Source: Flavobacterium zepuense
Lineage (GTDB): Bacteria > Bacteroidota > Bacteroidia > Flavobacteriales > Flavobacteriaceae
NCBI RefSeq assembly: GCF_007097145.1
Contig: NZ_VJVZ01000010.1
Location: 124,001-188,000, forward strand
DNA length: 64,000 nucleotides
Reading direction: 5' to 3'
The first letter of the stretch is position 1. The number at the start of each line of letters is the position of its first letter. The notes beneath the pieces were generated by a model. The model saw only the letters and a list, made by a program, of their open reading frames with translations, was not told the origin of the DNA and did not search any database. Both the position numbers and the translations under genes were made by a program. Below are positions 14,646-23,126 of the stretch, piece by piece.

Positions 14646-17267
14646 ATGGATATCCTGAAAATACAAGTACTTCGCGGCCCAAATATCTGGAGCAACTACC
14701 GCACTAAACTTATACAAATGCGCCTTGATATTGGCGAACTCGAAAACTACCCAACCGACAGGATTCCCGGATTTAGGGAACGCCTGCAAACCGTATTGCC
14801 TACTCTTGTAGAGCACGAGTGCAGCGAAGGTACTCGCGGCGGATTCTTTTTACGTGTAGAGCGTGGCACCTGGATGGGTCATGTGGTAGAGCATATTGCG
14901 TTAGAGATACAAACCCTTGCGGGGATGAATCCCGGGTATGGCCGCACGCGCGGCACCAACGACAAAGGTGTTTACAACGTAGTTTTTGCCTATGACGATG
15001 AAGAAGCCGGCCTATATGCCGCAAAAGCAGCCGTTGCCCTTGCCGAAGCACTGGTAACTGATGCACCATACGACCTGGATGCTGATATTAAAAAGCTAAA
15101 AGAAATTTGCGCGCAAAACTGCCTGGGCCCAAGTACTAAAAGCATTGTAGACGAAGCCGTAAAACGCAATATACCCTGGCTGCGCCTGGGCACCGACTCT
15201 ATGATACAGTTGGGTTACGGGTCAAGACAAATGCGCATTCAGGCTACTACTACCTCAAAAACCAACATCCTTGCTGCGGGATTAGCATCTAATAAAGACC
15301 GTACTAAGAAAATGCTTTCGGCGGCGGCAATCCCTGTACCTAAAGGAGGCGTATGTACCGATGAACTTTCCCTCAAAGATGTTATAAACAGCATTGGCTA
15401 CCCATTGGTTATAAAACCGATAGATGGCAACCAAGGCAAAGGTGCTACTATAAATATTACAACTTGGGAGCAGGCTGTTGCAGCACTTGCTATTGCCCAA
15501 AACTTTGGCCGCCGCGTAATTGCAGAACAATTTGTTACTGGTTTTGATTATAGGGTGCTGGTAATTGACAATAAGTTTGCTGCCGCCGCTAAACGCATTC
15601 CTGCGCACGTAGTGGGTACAGGTATGGAAACCATCGCCACACTTATAGATATTGTAAACTTTGACGTTAGGCGTGGTAACGGACATGAAAACGTACTCAC
15701 CAAAATAAAGATAGATGCAGATACCGAAGACATGCTTACCAAACAGGGCTATGCACTGAACAGCATTCCGGCAAGGGGCGAGGTCATTTATTTAAAATCT
15801 ACCGCTAACCTCAGTACCGGCGGTACAGCTATAGATGCCACCGATGAAATTCACCCTGATAATATTGCGCTTGCAGAAAGGGTTGCACAGATCATCGGGC
15901 TCGACATTTGCGGTATCGACATTATGGCGCCAAGCCTATCAGAACCAATAAAGCTAAATGGTGGTAAAATATTAGAGGTTAATGCGGCACCGGGTTTCAG
16001 GATGCACCTTGCCCCTACCGAGGGTACTCCGCGCAACGTTGCAGCTCCGGTAGTAGATATGCTGTTTCCGCCAAACGTACCAAGCCGTATTCCTATAATT
16101 GCGGTTACCGGCACTAACGGCAAAACCACCACTACCCGATTGCTGGCCCACATTGCGCAATCTACAGGGCTTACTACCGGTTTTACCACCACCGATGGCA
16201 TCTATATAAACAACAAACTAATGCTGGAGGGTGATACCACAGGCCCTGTAAGCGGCCAGTTTATCCTTAAAGACCCAACGGTAGACTTTGCTGTTTTAGA
16301 GACAGCCAGGGGCGGTATATTGCGTAATGGGCTTTGCTTTAAAGAATGCGATTTAGCCGTTATAACCAATATTAAGGAAGACCATTTAGGGTTGAATGAC
16401 ATTAATACTCTCGAAGAACTTTGCAACGTTAAGGCCGTCGTGGCGCGCAGTGTTAAAAAAGACGGTTGGGCTATTTTAAATGCCGATGACGAGTACTGCC
16501 GCAATATCGCCAACGAATTGGATTGTAATGTGGCCTACTTTAGCCTCGACAATAAAAATGAGCACATACACAGGCTTTACGCCCAAGGCAAAACGGTTGC
16601 TATGTGCGAAGACGGTTACCTTACCGTAAAGCAAAATGAAAAGATATTACACCTTGTACACGTTACCGAAGTGCCACTTACACAGGGCGGAAAGATAAAA
16701 TTTATGGTGGCTAATGCATTAGCCGCAACGCTTGCTGCACACCTGTATGGCTTTAGCGCCAAACAAATACACGATTCGCTGGCAAGTTTTGTACCGGGCT
16801 ACGAACTTACCCCCGGCCGTATGAACCATTTTGATATGGGCAACTTTAATGTGTTGGTAGACTATGCCCACAACCCTCATGGCTATGAAGCGGTAGAAGA
16901 TTACGTACACAACTACCATGCAAAGAAAAAAATAGGTATCATATCGGGTATTGGCGACAGGCGTGACGAGGATATCCGCCAGTGTGCCGCCATTGCCGCC
17001 CGAATGTTCGATCATATTATAATCCGCCAGGAACATGACCTGAGGGGCAATAACGAGCAAAACATTACCCATTTGCTTATAGATGGTCTTACAGCAGACG
17101 GCAAACAAATTACCTATGATGTGATACCCGATGAAGAAGATGCGATAAGGCACGCGCTGTCGCTTGCCGCTGAAGGGGATTTGGTAGTTGCATTAACCGA
17201 GCAGATAACCAAAGTGGTAAATGTTATTAAGCTGCACCAGGATAAAAACCAACACCAGCATGCATAA
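14646..17267 (+). CDS. cphA: Cyanophycin synthetase
   Basis: An 873-residue ATP-dependent ligase that polymerises aspartate and arginine into multi-L-arginyl-poly-L-aspartate, a nitrogen store. There is an N-terminal CphA-specific domain (residues 1-160, LRGPNIWSNYRTKL). An ATP-grasp domain follows (about 215-480), with PLVIKPIDGNQGKGATI and ILEVNAAPGFRMHL. A Mur ligase-like domain comes last (from about 485), with P-loop GTNGKTTTTR, followed by NIKEDHLGLND and DYAHNPHGYEA. The length and domain order are those of classical CphA1. Cyanophycinase and isoaspartyl dipeptidase genes, often next to cphA, are not in this window. It is a single-gene transcript with its own terminator. Confidence 0.95.
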   Translation: MDILKIQVLRGPNIWSNYRTKLIQMRLDIGELENYPTDRIPGFRERLQTVLPTLVEHECSEGTRGGFFLRVERGTWMGHVVEHIALEIQTLAGMNPGYGRTRGTNDKGVYNVVFAYDDEEAGLYAAKAAVALAEALVTDAPYDLDADIKKLKEICAQNCLGPSTKSIVDEAVKRNIPWLRLGTDSMIQLGYGSRQMRIQATTTSKTNILAAGLASNKDRTKKMLSAAAIPVPKGGVCTDELSLKDVINSIGYPLVIKPIDGNQGKGATINITTWEQAVAALAIAQNFGRRVIAEQFVTGFDYRVLVIDNKFAAAAKRIPAHVVGTGMETIATLIDIVNFDVRRGNGHENVLTKIKIDADTEDMLTKQGYALNSIPARGEVIYLKSTANLSTGGTAIDATDEIHPDNIALAERVAQIIGLDICGIDIMAPSLSEPIKLNGGKILEVNAAPGFRMHLAPTEGTPRNVAAPVVDMLFPPNVPSRIPIIAVTGTNGKTTTTRLLAHIAQSTGLTTGFTTTDGIYINNKLMLEGDTTGPVSGQFILKDPTVDFAVLETARGGILRNGLCFKECDLAVITNIKEDHLGLNDINTLEELCNVKAVVARSVKKDGWAILNADDEYCRNIANELDCNVAYFSLDNKNEHIHRLYAQGKTVAMCEDGYLTVKQNEKILHLVHVTEVPLTQGGKIKFMVANALAATLAAHLYGFSAKQIHDSLASFVPGYELTPGRMNHFDMGNFNVLVDYAHNPHGYEAVEDYVHNYHAKKKIGIISGIGDRRDEDIRQCAAIAARMFDHIIIRQEHDLRGNNEQNITHLLIDGLTADGKQITYDVIPDEEDAIRHALSLAAEGDLVVALTEQITKVVNVIKLHQDKNQHQHA

Positions 17268-17270
17268 AAA

Positions 17271-17293
17271 ATCCCGCGAAAGCGGGATCTTTT
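17271..17293 (+). terminator. Intrinsic terminator after cphA
   Basis: ATCCCGC (17271-17277), GAAA tetraloop and GCGGGAT (17282-17288), then CTTTTG. It lies between convergent genes, and an A run on its other side lets it serve the carbonic anhydrase transcript as well. Confidence 0.8.
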
Positions 17294-17313
17294 GTTTATA
17301 AAACTATCGTTTC

Positions 17314-17961
17314 TTAAAATAATATTCGGTCAACCGTATCAAGGTCAGAGTTATCGCAAAGGTTAACGCCAAGATCTTTTACAATACCGTCGTTAAGTCC
17401 GTATACCCATCCGTGCAGGCAAAGTTCCTGCCCATCGCGCCATGCACCCTGTACAATAGATGTTTTAGCAAGATGATGCACCTGCTCTTTTACATTTATC
17501 TCTACAAAGGCATTAAATCGTGCGTGATCGTCTATTATAGAGTTAAGGTACTGGTGGTTGTGCCTGTAAACATCTTTAATGTGCCTTATCCAGTTATCTA
17601 TAATACCAATAGATGAGCTGCCCATAGCGGCCTTAACGCCACCACAGCCATAATGGCCGCATACAATTACGTGTTTAACTTTAAGCACGTTAACGGCATA
17701 ATCCAGTACGCTAAGCATGTTCATATCGCTGTGCACTACCATGTTCGCAATGTTGCGGTGTACAAAAACCTCTCCCGGTGCTGCGCCTATAACTTCGTTA
17801 GCCGGTACGCGGCTATCAGAACAGCCTATCCATAATAACGGGGGTGCCTGTCCGCTGGCCAGCTTTTGAAAATATTCCGGATCGGTATTAATTTTAGTTT
17901 CCGACCATATTTTGTTGTTATCTAATATCTTTTTATAAAATTCGTCGTGTCCGTGGTTCAT
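17314..17961 (-). CDS. can: Beta-class carbonic anhydrase
   Basis: A 215-residue zinc enzyme interconverting CO2 and bicarbonate. The zinc ligands are C47 and D49 in IGCSDSRVPANEV and H103 and C106 in CGHYGCGGVKAA; the catalytic Asp-Arg dyad is D49-R51. It is the type with a free, unblocked zinc motif and no signal peptide, so it is cytoplasmic. It lies 37 bases after a SulP-family transporter on the same strand. Such transporter/carbonic anhydrase pairs suggest bicarbonate uptake or pH and CO2 supply for carboxylations. Confidence 0.95.
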   Translation of the reverse strand: MNHGHDEFYKKILDNNKIWSETKINTDPEYFQKLASGQAPPLLWIGCSDSRVPANEVIGAAPGEVFVHRNIANMVVHSDMNMLSVLDYAVNVLKVKHVIVCGHYGCGGVKAAMGSSSIGIIDNWIRHIKDVYRHNHQYLNSIIDDHARFNAFVEINVKEQVHHLAKTSIVQGAWRDGQELCLHGWVYGLNDGIVKDLGVNLCDNSDLDTVDRILF

Positions 17962-17998
17962 TTTTCGTGTGTGTAAATTCTGCTTTTGCAGATATGTA

Positions 17999-19630
17999 TT
18001 AGCTATTTAGTTTCTCTTCCTGTAGTTTTTTTTTTGAAACATGTTCTACAAACACGTTAGAGTTGCCCACTCCTGTATTCTGGAGTTCATAGGCATCTTT
18101 AAAGCCCATAAGCGTAACGGTAATGTTTTGCTCTAAAGCCTTAACATCCCTAAATTCCTGAATAAGATCCAGTACATCATGCGCAATATAAACGGTATCG
18201 CTGGCATCTATCACTACCACCGATCCGTCCGGGATATCATTTAGCGTAGCTTTTATTGCTGCTTTATTAAGGAACGATACCTCCTGCGCCAATGCAATGT
18301 GAATAATATCGCCTTCGTTATATTCTTCTTTCTTAAAGTTATAAGCTCTTTTAAGGTTACCTCTAAGTATAAATATCACGCTTATTACCATGCCCAGTGC
18401 CACGCCTTTAAGAAGGTCGGTTGCCACTACCGCTACCAGGGTAGCAATAAACGGAATAAACTGGTATTTGCCTTTGTGCCAAAAATGCATCAGCTTGGCA
18501 GGGCTTGCCAGTTTATAACCCACCATAAGCAATACGGCAGCTAACGTGGCAAGTGGTATTTTGTTTAATATAACCGGTATAGCCAGCACACAAATAAGCA
18601 GCAATACACCATGTATAATAGCCGATGCCTTAGTTTTTGCACCCGCATTGGCATTGGCCGATGACCGCACCACTACCGATGTCATAGGGAGCCCACCAAT
18701 AAGCGCGCTCAGCATATTACCTATCCCCTGTGCTTTAAGTTCACGGTTGGTATTGGTATAACGTTTCTGAACGTCCATCCTGTCAGATGCTTCAATACAT
18801 AAAAGTGTCTCTATGGAGGCCACAACAGTAATGGTGGCTGCTGTTATCCAAACCTGCGGATTGGCAAATCCTGTAAAGTCTGGTGTAACAATGATTCCTT
18901 TTAATTCGGCTAACGACTGCGGAACCGGAAGCGTAACCAAATGGCTTGCTTCTAACTTTAAAACGCTGCCGGTGCGTGTAAATACCTCGTTTAAAACAAT
19001 CCCTGTAATAACGGCTACCAATGCACCCGGTACAAGTTTAAGCCTTTTTAAAACGCCTATTTTGTCCCAGCATATCAGTATGGCCAGCGATAGTAATGCA
19101 ATCACTAATGCGCCGGGTTGAATGCGGGCTAAAATTTCGGGTACATCACTAAACGGGTTGCCCCCATCAAGGTGAAAAAGGGTTTCGTCACCCTCATAGT
19201 CCTTATCATAGCCTACGGCGTGTTCTATCTGGTTCAGGATAATAATTACACCTATACCGGCAAGCATGCCTTCTATAACGTTAGACGGAAAGTAATTGGA
19301 TATACTGCCTGCTTTTATAAAGCCCAGTATCAGCTGCATAGCTCCTGCAAGAAATACACTTAGCAGGAATAATTGAAACGAACCAAAAGTGCCTATTGCC
19401 GTTAGCACAATGGCCGTAAGCCCGGCAGCTGGGCCGGAAACACTAATGTTAGAGTTGCTGAGCGAACCCACAACTATACCACCTATTACACCTGCAATAA
19501 TGCCCGAAAGCGGCGGCGCGCCCGATGCTAAGGCAATACCTAAACACAGTGGCAAAGCCACTAAAAACACCACAAGCCCCGATGGAAAATCGGCCTTGAG
19601 GCTATCTAAAAAACCAGTTTTTTTTGTCAT
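17999..19630 (-). CDS. SulP (SLC26) family anion transporter with STAS domain
   Basis: A 543-residue membrane transporter. The N-terminal two thirds hold about 12-14 hydrophobic segments with the SulP signatures SGPAAGLTAIVLTAI (near residue 65) and MLSALIGGLPMTSVVVRSSANANAGAKT (residues about 305-333, part quoted). A C-terminal STAS domain from about residue 440 contains GSVVVIDASDTVYIAHDVLD. SulP proteins carry sulfate, bicarbonate or other anions. Co-location with beta-carbonic anhydrase on the same strand, 37 bases apart, makes bicarbonate the best guess (BicA-like), but this is inference. Confidence 0.88.
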   Translation of the reverse strand: MTKKTGFLDSLKADFPSGLVVFLVALPLCLGIALASGAPPLSGIIAGVIGGIVVGSLSNSNISVSGPAAGLTAIVLTAIGTFGSFQLFLLSVFLAGAMQLILGFIKAGSISNYFPSNVIEGMLAGIGVIIILNQIEHAVGYDKDYEGDETLFHLDGGNPFSDVPEILARIQPGALVIALLSLAILICWDKIGVLKRLKLVPGALVAVITGIVLNEVFTRTGSVLKLEASHLVTLPVPQSLAELKGIIVTPDFTGFANPQVWITAATITVVASIETLLCIEASDRMDVQKRYTNTNRELKAQGIGNMLSALIGGLPMTSVVVRSSANANAGAKTKASAIIHGVLLLICVLAIPVILNKIPLATLAAVLLMVGYKLASPAKLMHFWHKGKYQFIPFIATLVAVVATDLLKGVALGMVISVIFILRGNLKRAYNFKKEEYNEGDIIHIALAQEVSFLNKAAIKATLNDIPDGSVVVIDASDTVYIAHDVLDLIQEFRDVKALEQNITVTLMGFKDAYELQNTGVGNSNVFVEHVSKKKLQEEKLNS

Positions 19631-19714
19631 AACCTAAAAGAAAATATAATACACATGTTTTACTTTAAAACCGGCAAGGCTTTAAAGTTGGCCCGTTGTG
19701 GGCATTGCAGGGTA

Positions 19715-20008
19715 TTATACTACTTCGGGTGGGGGTAAAAAAATATCTCCTGAAACATTACTATGCTTCAGGAGATATTTAGATTGTATAAGTGCAGATT
19801 TTTCTATAACAGGAACTAAAGCTACAAGCTCAAAAATAAATTGCGGCCCGGCTTTTACCTCCTTAATCTCTTTTTGTATTTCTTCTTCGGTAATGCTGTA
19901 AACGGTAGATACATCGGTATCTTCATCCTGTAGCAAGCTCACGATAGTAGGGGCTGCCAAAAAGATAAAAAATAAGAATACTACTATGTTTACGCATGCT
20001 TTCATCAT
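19715..20008 (-). CDS. Small exported or membrane-anchored protein, function unknown
   Basis: A 97-residue protein with one N-terminal hydrophobic segment (residues 7-26, VVFLFFIFLAAPTIVSLL), an acidic middle (SITEEEIQKEIKEVK) and a C-terminus ending in FLPPPEVV. The hydrophobic start plus PPPE end looks like a recurring small-protein type of Flavobacteriia, from memory only. It lies 42 bases after dps on the same strand and is probably co-transcribed. A very strong intrinsic terminator (19736-19779, minus strand) sits within its last 24 codons, upstream of its stop codon, so many transcripts should lack the stop. Either the frame is not translated to its end or expression is limited in this way. 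Confidence 0.6.
   Translation of the reverse strand: MMKACVNIVVFLFFIFLAAPTIVSLLQDEDTDVSTVYSITEEEIQKEIKEVKAGPQFIFELVALVPVIEKSALIQSKYLLKHSNVSGDIFLPPPEVV
19736..19779 (-). terminator. Strong intrinsic terminator overlapping the 3' end of the small exported protein gene
   Basis: On the minus strand a perfect 14-base stem (AAATATCTCCTGAA/TTCAGGAGATATTT) is extended by GCAT/ATGT to a four-base AGTA loop, then a T7 run at 19743-19737. The stop codon of the overlapping ORF lies beyond it, at 19715-19717. Confidence 0.85.
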
Positions 20009-20050
20009 CGCGAAGATAACGAAATTATTTATACGTATTTTAAATAAGTA

Positions 20051-20545
20051 TTATATTTCTTCCTCGCTCCAGGCTTTCATCATCCAGATGGTTTTTTCCT
20101 GCTCTTTAATAAAGTCGCTCATCATGGCGTTGGTTCCTTCATCATTAATTTTGGCAGTCTCATCAAGAATTACCCTTTCTATAGCAAGTAAATCGGCCAG
20201 CGATGTAATTATAAGGTGTACAGCATCGGTATCTTTAGAGATATTTTTACCTACCTTAAGTTTGTTGTTGGCAATATAATCTTCAAAAGTATGCAAAGGA
20301 GTGCCACCCAGTGTAAGTACCCTTTCGGCTACCAAGTCAATCTTCTCCTGCGCATCTGTATAAAGTTCTTCAAACTTAACATGAAGCTGAAAAAAACGCT
20401 TTCCGCGGATGTTCCAGTGTATCCCGCGAAGGTTTTGGTAATACACCTGAAAATTAGATAATAGTATATTTAGTTCTGCTGCTATAACTTCTGCCTCTTT
20501 AACCGGCAGGCCAAGTATATTTAATGCTTCTTCTTGTGCTTTCAT
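20051..20545 (-). CDS. dps: Dps family ferritin-like DNA protection protein
   Basis: A 164-residue four-helix protein that assembles into dodecamers, oxidises Fe(II) with H2O2 and shields DNA. Seen: FQVYYQNLRGIHWNIRG (helix A ferroxidase His), HVKFEELYTDAQEKIDLVAER (helix B with the His, Asp and Glu ligands), and LADLLAIERVILDET with the terminal WMMKAWSEEE. The N-terminal tail is short and not lysine-rich, so DNA binding may be weak. It is divergent from oxyR, which fits regulation by peroxide. The small exported protein follows on the same strand. Confidence 0.94.
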   Translation of the reverse strand: MKAQEEALNILGLPVKEAEVIAAELNILLSNFQVYYQNLRGIHWNIRGKRFFQLHVKFEELYTDAQEKIDLVAERVLTLGGTPLHTFEDYIANNKLKVGKNISKDTDAVHLIITSLADLLAIERVILDETAKINDEGTNAMMSDFIKEQEKTIWMMKAWSEEEI

Positions 20546-20662
20546 GGTGTTTTATGTATTAATTTATTGTAGGTTTTTACATCTATAAATTTAAGTAAAT
20601 TTAATTATAAAAACGATAGGTAATATCAATCATTTTTATAATTTTATCATAAATATCTATAT
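20546..20662. promoter_or_regulatory. Divergent dps/oxyR control region
   Basis: These 117 AT-rich bases separate two divergent starts and must hold both promoters. GATAGGTAATATCAATC near 20610-20626 has the ATAG...ATC spacing seen in OxyR half-sites, but the match is weak. No exact TAnnTTTG box is seen on either strand, in line with activator-dependent promoters. Confidence 0.4.
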
Positions 20663-21610
20663 ATGACAATTACCCAACTGCATTACGTTTTGGCAGTGGC
20701 CGAACATAAAAACTTTACCCTTGCCGCAGATAAATGCTTTGTAACACAGCCTACGCTGAGCATGCAAATACAAAAGCTTGAAGAAGAACTTGGTATACAA
20801 ATTTTTGACCGTGGCAAAAAACCCATCCAGCTTACCGATGTAGGCCAGAAGATTGTAACACAGGCAAAGAACATCGTTAATGAGAGCGGCCGTATTAAAG
20901 ATATTGTAGACCAGCAAAAGGGCTACATAGGTGGCGATTTTAAAATAGGTATTATACCCACCATTATGCCTACCCTACTGCCTATGTTTATGAGCAATTT
21001 TATAAATAAATACCCTAAGGTTAACCTTATTATAGAGGAGCGCACTACCGAAGAAATCATCAGGATGCTTAAAAACGGCCAGCTGGATGCTGCTATTGCC
21101 GCTACCCCTCTTAATGAGGAAACCATAAAAGAAATTGTATTGTACTTTGAGCCTTTTGTGGCTTACGTGCCGGAGAATAATCCGTCGTACAAGAAAAAAG
21201 AGTTTGATGTAGCCGACTTGGAAATTAACCTGAGTAATATACTCCTTTTACAGGACGGGCACTGCTTTAGGAACAACGTTCTTAATATCTGCAAAGCAAC
21301 ATCGTTACCCTCTGACAGTCATTTCCAGATTGAAAGCGGTAGTTTTGAAACCATGATTCGCCTTGCCGATGAAGGGTTAGGGATGACCCTGCTGCCTTAC
21401 CTGCACACACTTGATATGACTGGCAAGCACGCCGAGAAATTACGCCATTTTAAAGAGCCAAGGCCATCGCGCGAGGTTAGCCTTATCTACTCTAAAAAGG
21501 AACTAAAACTGCATATTATAGAGGCTTTAAGGAGCACAATAGCCGGTGTGGTAAGGGGTGCAATAGCTTTTCAAAATGTGGATATTACCAGCCCTTTGCA
21601 AAGAAAATAA
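20663..21610 (+). CDS. oxyR: Peroxide-sensing LysR-family regulator OxyR
   Basis: A 315-residue LysR-type regulator. The N-terminal winged HTH is MTITQLHYVLAVAEHKNFT through the FVTQPTLSMQIQKLEEELG segment (residues 1-45). The effector domain contains the two redox cysteines C201 and C210 in DGHCFRNNVLNIC; the C-x8-C spacing equals C199/C208 of E. coli OxyR, so it is OxyR and not a generic LysR protein. It forms a disulfide with H2O2 and activates antioxidant genes; dps, transcribed divergently, is the obvious target. A terminator follows. Confidence 0.95.
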   Translation: MTITQLHYVLAVAEHKNFTLAADKCFVTQPTLSMQIQKLEEELGIQIFDRGKKPIQLTDVGQKIVTQAKNIVNESGRIKDIVDQQKGYIGGDFKIGIIPTIMPTLLPMFMSNFINKYPKVNLIIEERTTEEIIRMLKNGQLDAAIAATPLNEETIKEIVLYFEPFVAYVPENNPSYKKKEFDVADLEINLSNILLLQDGHCFRNNVLNICKATSLPSDSHFQIESGSFETMIRLADEGLGMTLLPYLHTLDMTGKHAEKLRHFKEPRPSREVSLIYSKKELKLHIIEALRSTIAGVVRGAIAFQNVDITSPLQRK

Positions 21611-21630
21611 TTTATGTAAATTATACATAC

Positions 21631-21661
21631 AAAAAGAGGAGCCGACGGGCTCCTCTTTTTT
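21631..21661. terminator. Bidirectional terminator between oxyR and the 64-residue ORF
   Basis: The perfect arms AAAAAGAGGAGCC and GGCTCCTCTTTTT (21631-21643, 21648-21660) carry a T run on one strand and an A run on the other, so the element can end both converging transcripts. Confidence 0.88.
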
Positions 21662-21662
21662 G

Positions 21663-21857
21663 TTATTCTACATACGATAAACAAGCTTGCAATTCAGGCT
21701 TACTCTTTGTAAATTTATAAAGCCAGTCTACGAGTTGCTCTAACTCATACGGCAGTAGCATTTTTATGGCTTTTTCTACCTCCTTGCAAAAAAGTGTCGG
21801 ATCGAAACTCACATTTTCTAACACTGTTTTAGTGTAACCAAACATAGATGCAGGCAT
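21663..21857 (-). CDS. Small hypothetical protein
   Basis: A 64-residue soluble, helical protein (MPASMFGYTKTVLEN; LPYELEQLVDWLYKFTK) with no signal peptide or known motif. It is likely real because it lies directly before a bidirectional terminator that fits its stop codon, and codon use is normal. YTKTVLENVSFDP near the start has the look of small regulatory proteins kept in Flavobacteriia, but no function can be stated. Confidence 0.6.
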   Translation of the reverse strand: MPASMFGYTKTVLENVSFDPTLFCKEVEKAIKMLLPYELEQLVDWLYKFTKSKPELQACLSYVE

Positions 21858-21990
21858 TTTTATATTATAATTATATTGTTAGGTGATAAGAAATAATATG
21901 TAAATGTAAACTTTTATTATCAACTACAACGTTATATTAAATATAATTTATTGCCTTAAATTTAGAATATAACAATAAATTAACAAAATA

Positions 21991-22653
21991 TTATATTTTG
22001 CAAGCCCTTAACATTTCGCGTTTACCGGGTGGGCCGGCAAGTTTTTTAGTGGTAAAGCCCGCTTGCTGCATGGCTTTTTTAATAACTGTTCTGCACGCAT
22101 ATGTTACTAATATGCCATTGGTTTTCAGCGCGGCATACATAGCATTAAAAATTGCCTCACTCCACAAATCAGGCTGCGATGGGTAGCCAAAAGCATCAAA
22201 ATAAATAAGGTCATACTTATCAACATCATTTACCTCTTCAAAACGCTGTTGGTGTTTATTTAACGTAAACGAATCGGAAAGTTTAACATCAATACCCCAG
22301 GCGCTGTTGTGCATTTGTGCGAAAACATCCGTATGTTGCGAGGCATTAAGCTGGCTTACGTAATTTAGTTGAGTAGCTTCTTCAGCCGAAACCGGGTAGG
22401 CCTCCACAGTAGTGTAATGAATTTGCTGATTTCTGCCCGCTGCCTCTAAAAAAGTAATAAACGCATTAAGCCCGGTGCCAAAGCCAATTTCTAAAACAGA
22501 AATAGGCCGGTCTTTAACCAAGTCCAGCCCATTTTTTATAAATACGTGATATGCCTCTTGTATAGCGCCAAATTTAGAGTGGTACGTTTCCTGCATTTCC
22601 GGCAGGTATATGGTAACCGATCCGTCTTCGGTAGTAATGATCTCTCTTTTCAA
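21991..22653 (-). CDS. mnmD: tRNA 5-methylaminomethyl-2-thiouridine-forming methyltransferase, stand-alone MnmD
   Basis: A 220-residue SAM-dependent methyltransferase equal to the N-terminal domain of MnmC, which completes mnm5s2U34 in tRNAs for Lys, Glu and Gln. Seen: YHSKFGAIQEAYHVFIKNGL near residue 25 (20 residues), the SAM motif VLEIGFGTGLNAF near 50, and YDLIYFDAFGYPSQPDLW near 140-158. The oxidase half of MnmC is absent. The start codon is TTG at 22653: upstream in frame there is a stop three codons away, and the next ATG is within the conserved domain. It is the last gene of the DUF4920 operon, 6 bases after the lipoprotein gene. Confidence 0.88.
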   Translation of the reverse strand: MKREIITTEDGSVTIYLPEMQETYHSKFGAIQEAYHVFIKNGLDLVKDRPISVLEIGFGTGLNAFITFLEAAGRNQQIHYTTVEAYPVSAEEATQLNYVSQLNASQHTDVFAQMHNSAWGIDVKLSDSFTLNKHQQRFEEVNDVDKYDLIYFDAFGYPSQPDLWSEAIFNAMYAALKTNGILVTYACRTVIKKAMQQAGFTTKKLAGPPGKREMLRACKI

Positions 22654-22659
22654 AATTGC

Positions 22660-23094
22660 TTAGTTTAAAAATGCTTCAGAGTTAACATGGTAACCCAATA
22701 TTTTAACTACGCCATTTTCTTTAGTAAGCGTTACTTTCTCGTTAGCTTTATATTTATCATAATCAACTTCAAAATCAAACACATACGTAGATGATGCATT
22801 GGTACCCACCGTATTTGTTGTTTGCCAGTTAACAAGCCTGCTGGATTTATACGCACCTAATTTCTCACTTAATGTATTAAACATCTTTTGAAGCTCTTCT
22901 TTAGGAGTTATCTTTAAAAACTGGTCGCTAAAAAGAGTTTCGGCATGCGTAAAGTCTTTTTTATAAATATCATCATATAGCACATCTGTAACGGCCTGCC
23001 CTTCTGCTTTAGCAGATTCCTCATTATAATTAGTACCGTTAAACTGGCAGCTAACAATAAGAAGAATGCTTAAAAGGCCGAGTAAATTTTTCAT
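22660..23094 (-). CDS. Small lipoprotein, DUF4019-like
   Basis: A 144-residue lipoprotein (signal MKNLLGLLSILLIVSC, lipidated Cys 16). The mature domain has an N-terminal helix region (EGQAVTDVLYDDIYKKDFTHAETLFSDQF, about residues 31-59, part quoted) and a beta-rich C-terminal half ending in VVKILGYHVNSE. This is the NTF2-like layout of DUF4019-type proteins; the family assignment is tentative. It lies between the small membrane gene and mnmD in one operon. Confidence 0.7.
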   Translation of the reverse strand: MKNLLGLLSILLIVSCQFNGTNYNEESAKAEGQAVTDVLYDDIYKKDFTHAETLFSDQFLKITPKEELQKMFNTLSEKLGAYKSSRLVNWQTTNTVGTNASSTYVFDFEVDYDKYKANEKVTLTKENGVVKILGYHVNSEAFLN

Positions 23095-23126
23095 TAGTCT
23101 GATTTTTTTAATATGAATTGATTAAA

